Below are positions 7,699 through 17,895 of a stretch of DNA of 64,000 nucleotides, one piece after another. Origin of the DNA: Nanobdellota archaeon (GTDB taxonomy: Archaea; Nanobdellota; Nanobdellia; Tiddalikarchaeales; Tiddalikarchaeaceae). The stretch covers positions 1-64,000 of the forward strand of contig JAFGFH010000006.1 of assembly GCA_016931175.1 (NCBI GenBank), given 5' to 3'. The notes beneath the pieces were generated by a model. It did not search any database, had not been told where the DNA came from, and saw only the letters and a program-made list of their open reading frames with translations. The stretch's first letter is position 1; each line of letters opens with the position of its first letter. The position numbers and the translations under genes were made by a program.

Positions 7699-10089
7699 AT
7701 GCAAAAATTGAAAAGAGCAATAAAGAAAGTCGCAGCTTTGGCTGGCAGTGCAATTATTGCAGCTTCTATGGTGACACCAGCAATGGCATCATTGGCAAAC
7801 TTGCCAAGCCCATTCATTAGCGGAGCAGGATTGTTCAACGCTAATGTAATCGTTGGTTCACAGACATGGAACGCATTAGTTGCTGGAGACCCAGCAGGAG
7901 TGGCAAGCGACTTAGCCGGAGCAATTGATGTTGCTGCAGCTTTCGCACAGAAAGCTTTAGCATCAGCAGGAGCTTCAGGAACAGTAACTCTGACAAGACC
8001 ACAAACACCAGGAACTTTGATGAACTCATCATCCCAGTACATGGGTATTGGTGACTCAGTAGGAAGTGCTGGAGTTAACTTGTTTAACGCAACAGTAGGT
8101 GGTTTTGAATGGTTAGTGAACAAGACAGCATCATGGAACAGTACAGATTACCCTGTTTGGGAAGTTTTGAGTTCAACAGCTCCAGCTGTATTGAACAACC
8201 AGGGAATATTCACAGACTACGGAGGTATAATTTTAAATATTACTTCCAACGGAACAGCAGTATTCCCAACACAGTTCAACAAGTTCCCAATGTTTGGAAA
8301 CGAGTACCAAATAATTGAAACAAGTACTTCAAGTGTTAAGTTCGGACAGATAAGTGAAGTAAAAGGAAACTTGTTTGGACAACCAGTTTCAATCGGTGAC
8401 AAAGCAACAATAGTTGTAACTGACTGGAACCAGGCGAACAGCAAGGCAAAGGTAACAATAACTGGTGCTGACGGCCACATATGGATAGATGACTATTACA
8501 GTGCGCCGTACACATTTGAGAACGGAACAAACGGGTATTCAGTAACACTGAAACAAGTTGTTATCTCAACAGTTCTTGGAAACAAATTTGATGTAGACTG
8601 GACAACTTCCTTGTTAACACTTGAGAACAACGGAAATGCAAGTGCTTTAGGAGTTCCTGCATTCGAGAACTGGACAGTTAAACTTTCAGCTTTACCAGCT
8701 GGAGGAGGCTTGCCTGGTAACTTGTCTTGGTTGGCTTTCACTAGTCCAACAGACATAAACAGTAGAATATCCCTAAACGTTGGAGAGTCATATGATGTTA
8801 TGGACTACTTCAGCTTGAACTTTGAAGGCTGGAGAGACAACAACATGACATCATTGAAGTTTAACAACATGGATGGAACTGCTTCAGTTAGTGACTTGTA
8901 CTACAACACTAACGAGTCAACTTCCAGATATAGAGGAATAAACCTTGATGGAGTTTCAGGAAACTGGGGAGCTTTAATACCAGGATCAGCTTCGGAAAGT
9001 AACAAAACCCAATCACCAATAGCTTTGTTGACATCAACCGATTACTTGTACTTCCAGTACTACAACGGTTCATGGGCAGACAACATGCACGCATTACCTG
9101 GCGGACAGCACATAATTGATGCAATAAGAATCTATGAAGGAAACACTCTTGTAGGTAACTTAAGTGCATTCAATTATACAAACAACGCAGTTGACTTCGG
9201 ATGGCCACAGGGTTGGGCATGGTTCAACCTATCAGGAGCAGTGTACAATATAAGTTTCAACAACATATCGTACAACATATCTCTTGTAAACTGGACATCA
9301 ACAACAGAGGCCAGCAGACCTGGTGATGACAACTTAGGTGGACAGTACTTTGGAAGCAACTTGAAGTGGACAACAACAAACGTGCACGAGTTTAACAACA
9401 ATGCTACAATGACTGGAACTTTAACTCTCACAGAAGGAGATGGAGCAACAGTTACTGTAACATACACACAGGGTGCAATATCAGGTGTTGATGTTTCAAC
9501 AGTAAGTGGTTCAAACGACTTAGCTGTTGGAGGAAGCTTGTACACAAGATGGGGTTCAATGTTAAGCAGAGACTCAGCAGGAATTGACTTAACATATGTT
9601 AACGCTAGAAGACAAGCTGACTTGTGGTTAGGTAGAAGCACTTCAGAAGAGACAAGCTTCTCAGTAGGAGACACTATAACAGGAACTACTTGGAAGGTTG
9701 GATCTGTAGGAGCAGGAGGTTCACCAGCTATAAACGACATAACACCAGGAATTGGTACTGTTGATACTAGTGTAGTATTCACTAGCTTATCAAAGCCAGC
9801 AATTCTCGTTGGTGGTGCCAGCGTAAACAAGGGTGTTTACGAATTAGGCAGCGCTGGTGTTAATGCTGCAGACTGGGAAGCTAACAGAGCTTACTTCCAA
9901 TTGGTTGAGAACGCTTTCGGAAGCGGACAAACTGTACTCGTAATCGCTGGTTTCGAAGCTAAGGACACTAAATTGGCTTGCCAACTAATGGCTGCTAAGA
10001 TAGTAGGACTTTCAAACCTAGCTTTAACTGGCAACCTTGTATGGTTGGACACTAGCGGAAGTACTTACAGCCAAGTTACTGTAGTATAA
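7699..10089 (+). CDS. S-layer protein (ORF track start 7687 is a GTG inside the likely RBS AGGTGAA; ATG at 7699 preferred)
   Basis: Signal peptide KKVAALAGSAIIAASMVTPAMA; FNANVIVGSQ...AGDPAGVASDLAGAIDVAAAFAQKAL N-domain and KPAILVGGASVNKGVYELG...GQTVLVIAGFEAKDTKLACQLMA C-domain resemble archaeal S-layer proteins (MJ-type). Confidence 0.82.
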   Translation: MQKLKRAIKKVAALAGSAIIAASMVTPAMASLANLPSPFISGAGLFNANVIVGSQTWNALVAGDPAGVASDLAGAIDVAAAFAQKALASAGASGTVTLTRPQTPGTLMNSSSQYMGIGDSVGSAGVNLFNATVGGFEWLVNKTASWNSTDYPVWEVLSSTAPAVLNNQGIFTDYGGIILNITSNGTAVFPTQFNKFPMFGNEYQIIETSTSSVKFGQISEVKGNLFGQPVSIGDKATIVVTDWNQANSKAKVTITGADGHIWIDDYYSAPYTFENGTNGYSVTLKQVVISTVLGNKFDVDWTTSLLTLENNGNASALGVPAFENWTVKLSALPAGGGLPGNLSWLAFTSPTDINSRISLNVGESYDVMDYFSLNFEGWRDNNMTSLKFNNMDGTASVSDLYYNTNESTSRYRGINLDGVSGNWGALIPGSASESNKTQSPIALLTSTDYLYFQYYNGSWADNMHALPGGQHIIDAIRIYEGNTLVGNLSAFNYTNNAVDFGWPQGWAWFNLSGAVYNISFNNISYNISLVNWTSTTEASRPGDDNLGGQYFGSNLKWTTTNVHEFNNNATMTGTLTLTEGDGATVTVTYTQGAISGVDVSTVSGSNDLAVGGSLYTRWGSMLSRDSAGIDLTYVNARRQADLWLGRSTSEETSFSVGDTITGTTWKVGSVGAGGSPAINDITPGIGTVDTSVVFTSLSKPAILVGGASVNKGVYELGSAGVNAADWEANRAYFQLVENAFGSGQTVLVIAGFEAKDTKLACQLMAAKIVGLSNLALTGNLVWLDTSGSTYSQVTVV

Positions 10090-10113
10090 GGGGGTTAACC
10101 CCCTTTTTTTTTT
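10090..10113 (+). terminator. Palindromic hairpin GGGGG-TTAA-CCCCC followed by a T10 tract
   Basis: Perfect inverted repeat directly after the S-layer stop codon, followed by 10 T. Confidence 0.8.
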
Positions 10114-10174
10114 ATTATTTTTATTTTTTCTCCTCCAAAAGTTATTTAAATAACAGTTTCAACTTTCTTATCTA

Positions 10175-10543
10175 ATGAAGCTTAAAATACCCCGCAAACT
10201 AGATTTAAAATTTGACCTGGAAAAGGTTAAGAACGCTTTCAGTATAATTGGATTCGTATTATTCATAGGATTAACACTTTCAGGAGTGGTTTATGGTATA
10301 AGGTATTTCAGGTACGAAGTTTACGCTGACGAGAAGGAAGCGGAGTGCGCGGTTTTCACGGATTACTTGAACAGAGAAGTTTTGCCTTTAACTGAAGCGA
10401 ACATAACAGACTGCGATTGCCATTATGCTTATGAAAACGTTGGCAAAGGTATAGTTTCAAACTGTTTATGTTCATGCAATTTGTACGATGAGAATGGGAC
10501 ACTAATTGATAATGACTGGAATCCGCTGTTCAGTTCAATCTAA
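10175..10543 (+). CDS. Hypothetical single-TM protein with Cys-rich C-terminus
   Basis: TM segment FSIIGFVLFIGLTLSGVVYGI; CDCHYAY...NCLCSC. Confidence 0.55.
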   Translation: MKLKIPRKLDLKFDLEKVKNAFSIIGFVLFIGLTLSGVVYGIRYFRYEVYADEKEAECAVFTDYLNREVLPLTEANITDCDCHYAYENVGKGIVSNCLCSCNLYDENGTLIDNDWNPLFSSI

Positions 10544-10549
10544 CACTCT

Positions 10550-11695
10550 ATGTATCGCAACCTAGAATTTGATTTCAAAACAGTAGGAATAACAGGTAAA
10601 TTATTCCCTTACTCTACTAAAGGTTTTATTAAGGATTCAAGCGAGGATTTCATAGTTAAAGAAATACCCTTTGACGTGAAAAGAGATGAAAACGGCAGGA
10701 ACACATTCTTCACATTAGTAAAAAACAACTGGACAACTATGCAGGCAATAAACAAGATAGCAAGACTGTGCCACGTAAGCTGGAAAAGGTTCAGCTTTGC
10801 AGGAACAAAGGACAAGAATGCAGTAACAAAACAATTAGTCTGCGTTAAAGGGGTCAGTGTTGAAACACTTAAAGCTCTTAAGATTAAAGACATAGAGATT
10901 GAAGACGTTTTCAAAAGCAACGAAGTATTGAATCTTGGAAGCTTGGAAGGCAACGAGTTCACCATAAGAGTTAATGATTACGCATGCAAAAACATTAATG
11001 AAGTTCTTAATGAATTCAAGGATTTCATAAAACAAGGGCTTCCAAACTACTTCGCAGAACAGAGGTTCGGAATACAAAGACCCAACAATCACTTGATAGG
11101 GAAAATGATATTAAGAGAAGAATACGAGAAGGCTCTTAAGGAATTACTAGCAGAAAGCTACCCATTAGAAGGCGAGGACAGCAGGAAGGCCAGAGATTAC
11201 TTGAAACATAATTGGGGCAGCTGGAAAGAGGCTTTCAATAACTTCCCTAAATACTTGAACGTTGAAAGAATCATAATAAACCACTTAATTAACCACCCTA
11301 ACGACTACGTTAACGCTTTAAGAAAGCTTCCTAAAAACATTTCTAAAATCTTCGTATACGCTTACCAGTCATACATCTTCAACATCTCGCTTAGTGAGAT
11401 GATAAGAAAGAAACTCTTATCAGACTTCGAGCTTGAACTACCAGGCTACGACTCGAAACTTGACAAATTAGGAGGAGCAGTTGTTGAAGAGATTCTTGAG
11501 AAAGAGAAAGTAAAACTATCAGATTTCAGAGTTTCAAGCTATCCTGAGATAAGCTGCAGAGGAACCAAGAGGAAGACAATAATTTACCCTAAAGATTTCA
11601 GAGTAAATACTGTTAAACCCAAGAATTACTCAGTATCATTCACTTTACCTAAAGGCTCTTACGCGACAATAGTCATGAGGGAATTAACGGAATGA
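10550..11695 (+). CDS. truD: tRNA pseudouridine(13) synthase TruD
   Basis: SSEDFIVKEIPF, FAGTKDKNAVTKQ and GLPNYFAEQRFGIQRPNNHLIGK motifs. Confidence 0.95.
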   Translation: MYRNLEFDFKTVGITGKLFPYSTKGFIKDSSEDFIVKEIPFDVKRDENGRNTFFTLVKNNWTTMQAINKIARLCHVSWKRFSFAGTKDKNAVTKQLVCVKGVSVETLKALKIKDIEIEDVFKSNEVLNLGSLEGNEFTIRVNDYACKNINEVLNEFKDFIKQGLPNYFAEQRFGIQRPNNHLIGKMILREEYEKALKELLAESYPLEGEDSRKARDYLKHNWGSWKEAFNNFPKYLNVERIIINHLINHPNDYVNALRKLPKNISKIFVYAYQSYIFNISLSEMIRKKLLSDFELELPGYDSKLDKLGGAVVEEILEKEKVKLSDFRVSSYPEISCRGTKRKTIIYPKDFRVNTVKPKNYSVSFTLPKGSYATIVMRELTE

Positions 11696-12924
11696 AAAAA
11701 GAATTCTTACTGCTCTTGTCTTTAACGATTATTTCAATAATAATAATTACTCCTAACACTGAATGGGACGAGTACGTATACCTTCTAAACGCTGAACATT
11801 TCGCAGGCAACCAATTATACTTTGAAGACATACGCCCGCCACTATTCCCGTTAATACTTGCAATAACACCTGCAGGCATGCAATTCGTGATACCTTTAAT
11901 CTTCTTCTCTGCTTATTTAATACTCTCATACTTTTTGGCAAAAGAGTTTGAGATTAAAAATCCTTTAACTGTTGTTTTCATACTATTATCCTGCCCGATT
12001 GTTCTAATGTACGCTGAGAAGTATATGACTTCAATACCTGCTTCTTGTTTTTTAATAACATCGCTTCTTTTTATGAAGAAACATATTAAATCGAATAATA
12101 ACTTCTTTCTTTACTTTTCATTCTTATCCGCGGCTTTAACAACACTAACCCGGTACGTTTTAGGACTAATATACCCATTGCTAATAATATTGTATTTCTT
12201 ATTTGCAAAGAAGAAGAATTACAAAGAATTAATCATAAGCCAATTATTCTTTATAATACCAATAATAGTTTGGGTTAATTACATAGGCATTGAATCATTT
12301 TATTACGCTTACTTGTGGGGAGGAGGAGCTTCAAACCCCCTAACTTATTTATTAAATATTCCAATGATATTGGGATTAACTTTTACTCTCTTATTCTTTA
12401 CCAGACTTAGTTTCTCAAAAAAAGACTCGTGGTTCCTTTTTCCATTATTAGCACTGATTTTTTTCTTCCAAATATTTTCAAACAAGCAGCCAAGATTCTT
12501 AATACCCGCACTGCCTTTCTATTCAATAATTTTAACAAAATATGTTAATATAAGCGCTAAAAAACTTTTAATATTATTAACACTGTTCGTTTTAGTGTCT
12601 GCTCTCTCAGCACAGTATTATTACTCGTTATTCTGCAAAACAGACATGACAGATTTAACAACTTATTTCTCAAATAAACATGTTAATATATTGTCAAACT
12701 TCTGGCCGATATGCTCCTATTATACTAGGAATACTTGCTACGCTTTAATTGAAGATTTTGAAGACGTTGCTTCAAGAGCAGAATACACGAATTCCACGTA
12801 TATAGTGGTTTCAAACATTTACGGCAAAACGTACAATAACGAATCCTTCACACATTCAGGTTTTATAATGAATAAGCTTATTAATGAGGATTGTGAACAA
12901 CTTTTAATATACGGCAAGGAGTAA
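11692..12924 (+). CDS. Polytopic membrane glycosyltransferase (GT39/ArnT-like)
   Basis: NTEWDEYVYLLNAEHFAGNQLYFEDIRPPLFPLILA N-terminal loop plus many TM segments. Confidence 0.7.
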   Translation: MKKEFLLLLSLTIISIIIITPNTEWDEYVYLLNAEHFAGNQLYFEDIRPPLFPLILAITPAGMQFVIPLIFFSAYLILSYFLAKEFEIKNPLTVVFILLSCPIVLMYAEKYMTSIPASCFLITSLLFMKKHIKSNNNFFLYFSFLSAALTTLTRYVLGLIYPLLIILYFLFAKKKNYKELIISQLFFIIPIIVWVNYIGIESFYYAYLWGGGASNPLTYLLNIPMILGLTFTLLFFTRLSFSKKDSWFLFPLLALIFFFQIFSNKQPRFLIPALPFYSIILTKYVNISAKKLLILLTLFVLVSALSAQYYYSLFCKTDMTDLTTYFSNKHVNILSNFWPICSYYTRNTCYALIEDFEDVASRAEYTNSTYIVVSNIYGKTYNNESFTHSGFIMNKLINEDCEQLLIYGKE

Positions 12925-12933
12925 CTAATAACA

Positions 12934-14202
12934 ATGATTAGCATAATAATACTGTGTTTATTGTATTTTTTCCTATTTCTAAGCTGTTTCTGGGTTATAG
13001 TCTTCCTCGATAATTTAGACGTTTTATGGGAAGACCCAAATCCTAAAAAGAAGTATCAAATCTCAGTAATTATTCCAGCCTATAATGAAGAGAAGAATAT
13101 AACTAAAAGTATAGAAAGCACCTTGTCCCAGAACTATCCAAGAGAATTGTTTGAAGTTATAGTAGTTAATGACGGCAGCAATGATGCTACTAGAAGAATC
13201 TGCGAATCATATGTTAAGAAGGGATTGATAAGACTCTTCAACAAGAAGAACGGGGGGAAAGCAAGCGCTATGAACTTAGGCATAAGACACGCGAAGGGAG
13301 AGTTAATATTTATTCTTGACGCTGACTCTAAAGCAGATAAGAATTGTTTCAACAACTTAATAGGCTACTTTAATAACAGCAAGGTTGCTGCAGTAACCAG
13401 CAGCATGACAGTCACAAGCAAGAAGACATTCCTTCAAAAGATTCAATGGGTAGAGTACTTGTTCAGTATTTTAATGAGAAAGATTATGAGCTTGTTTAAT
13501 TGTCTCCACGTAACACCTGGTCCTGGAAGCATATACAGGAAGAGTATTATTCAAGAGATAGGAGGCTTCAGCGAAAAGACTTTAACTGAAGATATGGAGA
13601 TAGCTTTTAATATTCAAGACAAAGGGTATATTATAGAGAACAGTCTCAACAGTGTCGTTTTAACCAATACTCCTGAAAAGATAGCTGACTTGATAAGGCA
13701 GAGAAGAAGATGGTATACTGGTTTCATAGAGGACAGCTCTTCTTACAAGCACTTCTTCTTCAACAAGAATAAAGGATTCCTCGGCGCTTTCCTATTGCCT
13801 TCAAACGTTTTCGGAACATTCGCTTTACTATTCCTTTCTTTTTACTCTATATTCCTGCTTGGCAAGAATTTTTTCAAGACATTAACTAATTTTAACTCTA
13901 TCAATTTTAACTTATTAACAGTCTTAAAATTCCCTGAATTGAGCAATTTTTTTTACGGCATAAATATTTTTTCAATAATAAGCATCATACTATTAGCCAT
14001 GTCTTTAATTCTAGTTTATTACAGTTTGAGAACTTCTAATGTTAAGATTGATTTGAAGAATAACTTCTGGGACTACGTATCTTATTTATTGTTCTATTCT
14101 ATTCTAATGACATTATTCTGGGTTGATTCAATATTTTACAAATTATTCTTCAGAACGAATAGTGCGGGGTGGCGTTATGGCAAAAAAGAAGCACTCAACT
14201 AA
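12934..14202 (+). CDS. GT2 family glycosyltransferase
   Basis: SVIIPAYNEEKNI, VVNDGSNDAT, FILDADSKAD, LTEDMEIAF, RQRRRWYTG. Confidence 0.92.
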   Translation: MISIIILCLLYFFLFLSCFWVIVFLDNLDVLWEDPNPKKKYQISVIIPAYNEEKNITKSIESTLSQNYPRELFEVIVVNDGSNDATRRICESYVKKGLIRLFNKKNGGKASAMNLGIRHAKGELIFILDADSKADKNCFNNLIGYFNNSKVAAVTSSMTVTSKKTFLQKIQWVEYLFSILMRKIMSLFNCLHVTPGPGSIYRKSIIQEIGGFSEKTLTEDMEIAFNIQDKGYIIENSLNSVVLTNTPEKIADLIRQRRRWYTGFIEDSSSYKHFFFNKNKGFLGAFLLPSNVFGTFALLFLSFYSIFLLGKNFFKTLTNFNSINFNLLTVLKFPELSNFFYGINIFSIISIILLAMSLILVYYSLRTSNVKIDLKNNFWDYVSYLLFYSILMTLFWVDSIFYKLFFRTNSAGWRYGKKEALN

Positions 14203-14839
14203 TTTCTATTTAATAATGGCATTTTTCGTATCAGCAGTAATATTCGCTTCAGGAATTGGAATAGGATTATTTATTGATAATTTAAAAGGAGAGAGCATAA
14301 GTGCGAGCTTATCAGATATGAGATTATCACTTCAGGATGCTGAGATAGAACTATTAGTGATGGATTACTTAGGAGGCAGCCTAAGCTGTGACTACTTGAC
14401 TATGAAGAGCACAGAATTAGGAGAGCAATCCACTAATCTTGGAACACAGCTTGACGTGTTTGAACAATCCAATCAGATTAATCCAGACTTTTACGTTCCT
14501 TTAAAACAAGAATATACCCGGGTATTGATTAAGAATTGGATAACTTTGGAAGAGATTAAGAAATCATGCAATTCAAACTATTCAACCATTTTATATTTTT
14601 ATAATAATATTGACTGCCAGTTATGCGATAATCAAGCATACGTTTTAGAATATTTCAAAAGCTTATTAGGCGACAAGGTTTTAATCTTTGCCTTAGACGC
14701 TGGCCTGAACGCAGGAGTTGTTGACTTGTTAAGGTATAATTTTAATGTTGAAGAATACCCTTCACTCGTTATTAACGGTGAATTATACTCTGGTTATCAG
14801 GACACTAACGTATTAACTCAAATCCTAAACGTTTCATGA
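14177..14839 (+). CDS. Membrane-anchored thioredoxin-fold protein (likely start 14177)
   Basis: N-terminal TM; IDCQLCDNQ CxxC; cis-Pro-like VEEYPSLVINGELYSG. Confidence 0.65.
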   Translation: MAKKKHSTNFYLIMAFFVSAVIFASGIGIGLFIDNLKGESISASLSDMRLSLQDAEIELLVMDYLGGSLSCDYLTMKSTELGEQSTNLGTQLDVFEQSNQINPDFYVPLKQEYTRVLIKNWITLEEIKKSCNSNYSTILYFYNNIDCQLCDNQAYVLEYFKSLLGDKVLIFALDAGLNAGVVDLLRYNFNVEEYPSLVINGELYSGYQDTNVLTQILNVS

Positions 14840-14848
14840 TTCACAAAA

Positions 14849-15364
14849 ATGATAGTTGTTCTAAGATTAAACCATCGAAGGGAAAGAGATAAGAGAGTCT
14901 CCACTCACATAGGCTTGGTTGCAAGAGCATTCGGAGCAGACAAAGTAGTATACACTGGCGACAGTGACGAGGCATTAATCAAGTCACTCCAGACAGTAGT
15001 CTTAGGCTGGGGGGGCAGCTTCGCAGCAGATTATGAGAAAGACTACAGGAAGGTAATAATGGATTACGCAAGCAAGGGTTTCAAAATAGTTCACTTAACC
15101 ATGTATGGTCTGCCGTTGGAAGAGCAGGCTACCAACCTCCGCAAGCACAAAAACTTGCTTATCATAGTCGGCGGCGAGAAGGTGCCGGGTGACGTGTACG
15201 AAGCAGCAGATTATAACATAAGCGTGACAAACCAGCCGCACAGCGAGATAGCTGCGCTCGCCTTAACTCTTGACAGAGTCTTTAAAGGCAAAGAGTTCGA
15301 ACTAAGATTCAAAGGCGCTCAGAAAGTAATAAAACCAGACCCTAAAGGGAAATCATTTCTCTAA
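14849..15364 (+). CDS. trm56: tRNA (cytidine(56)-2'-O)-methyltransferase
   Basis: LRLNHRRERDKRVSTHIGLVARAFGAD, LTMYGLPLEE, IIVGGEKVP, YNISVTNQPHSEIAALALTLDR. Confidence 0.93.
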   Translation: MIVVLRLNHRRERDKRVSTHIGLVARAFGADKVVYTGDSDEALIKSLQTVVLGWGGSFAADYEKDYRKVIMDYASKGFKIVHLTMYGLPLEEQATNLRKHKNLLIIVGGEKVPGDVYEAADYNISVTNQPHSEIAALALTLDRVFKGKEFELRFKGAQKVIKPDPKGKSFL

Positions 15365-15949
15365 CAATCTGCTAGTATCATCTTTTCTAATATGCCAGTA
15401 ATAGAACCAGTCAGGGCCTGAGCTGAACTCGAGTATGTGATAATTTAAATTTAAACCTTGCACCCTGCTTATCACTCGTTTAATATCCTCTTCAGGAATA
15501 ACTCTTTCCCCGTAATGGAACAATAAACTGCCGTTCTTATTAATTCTCAAATGCTCGTGAACCACTCCTTCCCTGTTCAGCTTGCTCACCGGTCCCCCGC
15601 GCATAACTTCAATAATGTAGCAATCAGATAAGATTAAGACGTTGCCTGAGAAACGGTTATTTAATGGAACGTGATTCTGAACTATAGCAGCATAACCCTG
15701 TTTGTTCAAATCTGAAATGAAACTCTCAGCGTTTGAAGAATCACACTTGATGTTGCTGGGGCAGTGAGACGCCTGCCCTACCTTGTCACTTCTAATTATT
15801 ACAAAATCCTTGCCTTTTAAGAAATTGTTAAGCTCTTCATTTTGAGATTCAACATCTGATACGAAGACGGTTTTTGGAGTGGGCAGGTTCAATTCTTGAA
15901 TCCTCATAATACTGGTAATCTTTTCATAACCTTCAAACATTACAAGCAC
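15353..15949 (-). CDS. Uncharacterised protein, possible PEP-synthase/PPDK N-terminal (ATP-grasp)-like fragment; overlaps the rad50 stop
   Basis: FVIIRSDKVGQASHCPSN...GYAAIVQNHVPLNNRFSGNVLILSDCYIIEVMRGG faintly resembles PPDK_N-type ATP-grasp. Confidence 0.4.
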   Translation of the reverse strand: MLVMFEGYEKITSIMRIQELNLPTPKTVFVSDVESQNEELNNFLKGKDFVIIRSDKVGQASHCPSNIKCDSSNAESFISDLNKQGYAAIVQNHVPLNNRFSGNVLILSDCYIIEVMRGGPVSKLNREGVVHEHLRINKNGSLLFHYGERVIPEEDIKRVISRVQGLNLNYHILEFSSGPDWFYYWHIRKDDTSRLLEK

Positions 15950-17895
15950 TCCACTATTGAATCATTGCCTTTCTTTTTAATATCAATAATGTTATCCGCG
16001 ATGTCTTTAAGTATTAACTGGTGAGTTACTATTATTATCTGAGGTATTGAGGATATGTTTTTTAAAGCCTCAGGCAAGGACTTAACATCCTCGTTGTCAA
16101 AACCAGTGGTTGGCTCGTCCAGTATTAACAACTCGCTGGGAACCACGTTGCTCATCTGCGCAGCCAAGTCGCTTAAAGCTAGCCTGTAAGCAAGCGCAAC
16201 GCTCGTCTTCTCACCACCGCTTAAATAAGATACTGGAACCTTTTCACCGCTTGTAGTGTAAGCAGTAGGCTCGTAATCCAACCCAATATCAACACTGTAT
16301 TCTTCCTCCTGGCTTCTTATCTCTTCAAATTTGTGCTGGAACTCGTTTCTGAAATCAGTTAAAAACTTCTGCCTTATAACAGTTCTAATCTCCTTAACGT
16401 AATCCCTTAAATTATTAATGAACTTAATCAAGTACTCGAATCTTGGCTTATTACTGGCTTCTTTTTCATAATTCTTAATAGTCTCGTTTTTAACACTCAA
16501 GTCCTGATTTGATGATTTCAAATCCTTCTCTAATAATACTATAATATCGCTCACACTCTTATGCTTTGAGAATAATTCTTTATCCTTATCAATCAATTGC
16601 TTTAACTTCATCTCTAAATCTTCATAATTTTCTTCAATACTCTTAATGTCATTTAATATAATCTTGTCCGCTTCTTCCTTAAGTCCTGAAATGACTTTAT
16701 TATAATTTTCAATCTTGTTTGAAACCTCTTCGTGTTTTTTTAATAAAATAACTTGTTGTTTTAATTTTTTCAAATCATTTTCAGCCTTAGTTTTTTCTTT
16801 TTCCAGCTCTTCAATTTTTATTCCTATACTTGAAATAATTTTGTTCTTATGAGACTCGTTCATCTCCTGCCTGCAAGTAGGGCACTTAGCGCCTAAAGAA
16901 TTAATGGCTTTTCTCTCATCTTCTAATTCTTTAATTTTGTTCTTATTCACGTTAATAATTGTTTCAAACAAGGTTAATTCATTATTCGCTGCTTCTAAGT
17001 CTTTTAAACCCTCAGGCAATGGTTTTAATCCTTTAATCTCATCTTTTAAACTCTTAACAACTCTTTGATTAGCTTCTAATTGTTTAATTAACTCTTCTTT
17101 TCTGCTTTTCTTATCCTTTTCTTTAACTACTGTTTTCTTAATATCCTCAATACTCGTGTTTATTTTTTCCTTCTCTTTCTGTTTTTCCTTCAAAGCCTTT
17201 GACAATACCTCTTCCTTAATCCTGTTTTCTTTAATACTCTTATCTAATTCTTGTATTCTAACCTTTAATTTGTTAAACTCTTCTCTCTCCTTGTTTACGA
17301 ACTCTTCCACCCTTTCAATCTCTTTAATCTTATTATTGAAATGCGACAATACTCCTTTAAGGTTCTCAAAAGTGTTTTTGTACCTGGAAAGCTGAAGTAT
17401 TTTGTCAATATAATCCTGCCTCTCTTCTTTTCTCATCTCAATTAATGTTCTAATCTCATCCTGTTTCGTGTAACTAGTGACTTGGAACATTTGCGAAGCC
17501 TTAACATTATCAGGTATGCCAAGAATCTCAGTTATTATCTGGTTGATATCATTAGCTCTGGATAAAATGTTTAATTGTTTATTACTCTCTAATACCTTAA
17601 GATTGTCAACGTCAACTGTTGCAGAACCCGTTCCCCTCTTCAATCCTCTAATTATAGTATAATCTTTATTGTTGTGGTTAAAACATAACCTGATAAGCAT
17701 ATGCTTGGCTCCCCTCCTCATTATCTCATTATTACCTAAATTAGCAGAGCCGAAAAGGGCGTAATCAACAGCCATTAAGATGCTGCTCTTACCGCTTCCA
17801 GTTTTACCATTGATTACTGTAATTCCTTTTCTGAAAATAATATCAGTATCCTTGTGAGAGCGCACGTTCTTCATGTAAAGGCTGACGAGTTTCAT
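15940..17895 (-). CDS. rad50: DNA double-strand break repair ATPase Rad50
   Basis: GKTGSGKSSILMAVDYALFG Walker A, CPTCRQEM zinc hook, SYLSGGEKTSVALAYRLAL signature, LLILDEPTTGFD Walker B. Confidence 0.96.
   Translation of the reverse strand: MKLVSLYMKNVRSHKDTDIIFRKGITVINGKTGSGKSSILMAVDYALFGSANLGNNEIMRRGAKHMLIRLCFNHNNKDYTIIRGLKRGTGSATVDVDNLKVLESNKQLNILSRANDINQIITEILGIPDNVKASQMFQVTSYTKQDEIRTLIEMRKEERQDYIDKILQLSRYKNTFENLKGVLSHFNNKIKEIERVEEFVNKEREEFNKLKVRIQELDKSIKENRIKEEVLSKALKEKQKEKEKINTSIEDIKKTVVKEKDKKSRKEELIKQLEANQRVVKSLKDEIKGLKPLPEGLKDLEAANNELTLFETIINVNKNKIKELEDERKAINSLGAKCPTCRQEMNESHKNKIISSIGIKIEELEKEKTKAENDLKKLKQQVILLKKHEEVSNKIENYNKVISGLKEEADKIILNDIKSIEENYEDLEMKLKQLIDKDKELFSKHKSVSDIIVLLEKDLKSSNQDLSVKNETIKNYEKEASNKPRFEYLIKFINNLRDYVKEIRTVIRQKFLTDFRNEFQHKFEEIRSQEEEYSVDIGLDYEPTAYTTSGEKVPVSYLSGGEKTSVALAYRLALSDLAAQMSNVVPSELLILDEPTTGFDNEDVKSLPEALKNISSIPQIIIVTHQLILKDIADNIIDIKKKGNDSIVECL

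Noticed and set aside
7671-9830. Minus-strand ORFs (7671-8123, 8217-8480, 8496-8756, 8909-9169, 9174-9830) antisense to the S-layer gene
   Set aside because: Low-complexity products from the mirrored codon bias of a Ser/Thr/Ala/Gly-rich gene; no recognisable domains or RBS.
16600-17400. AT-rich, repeat-like tract (CTTTAA/TTCTTC) in rad50
   Set aside because: Explained by the Lys/Glu-rich coiled coil; not a DNA repeat array.
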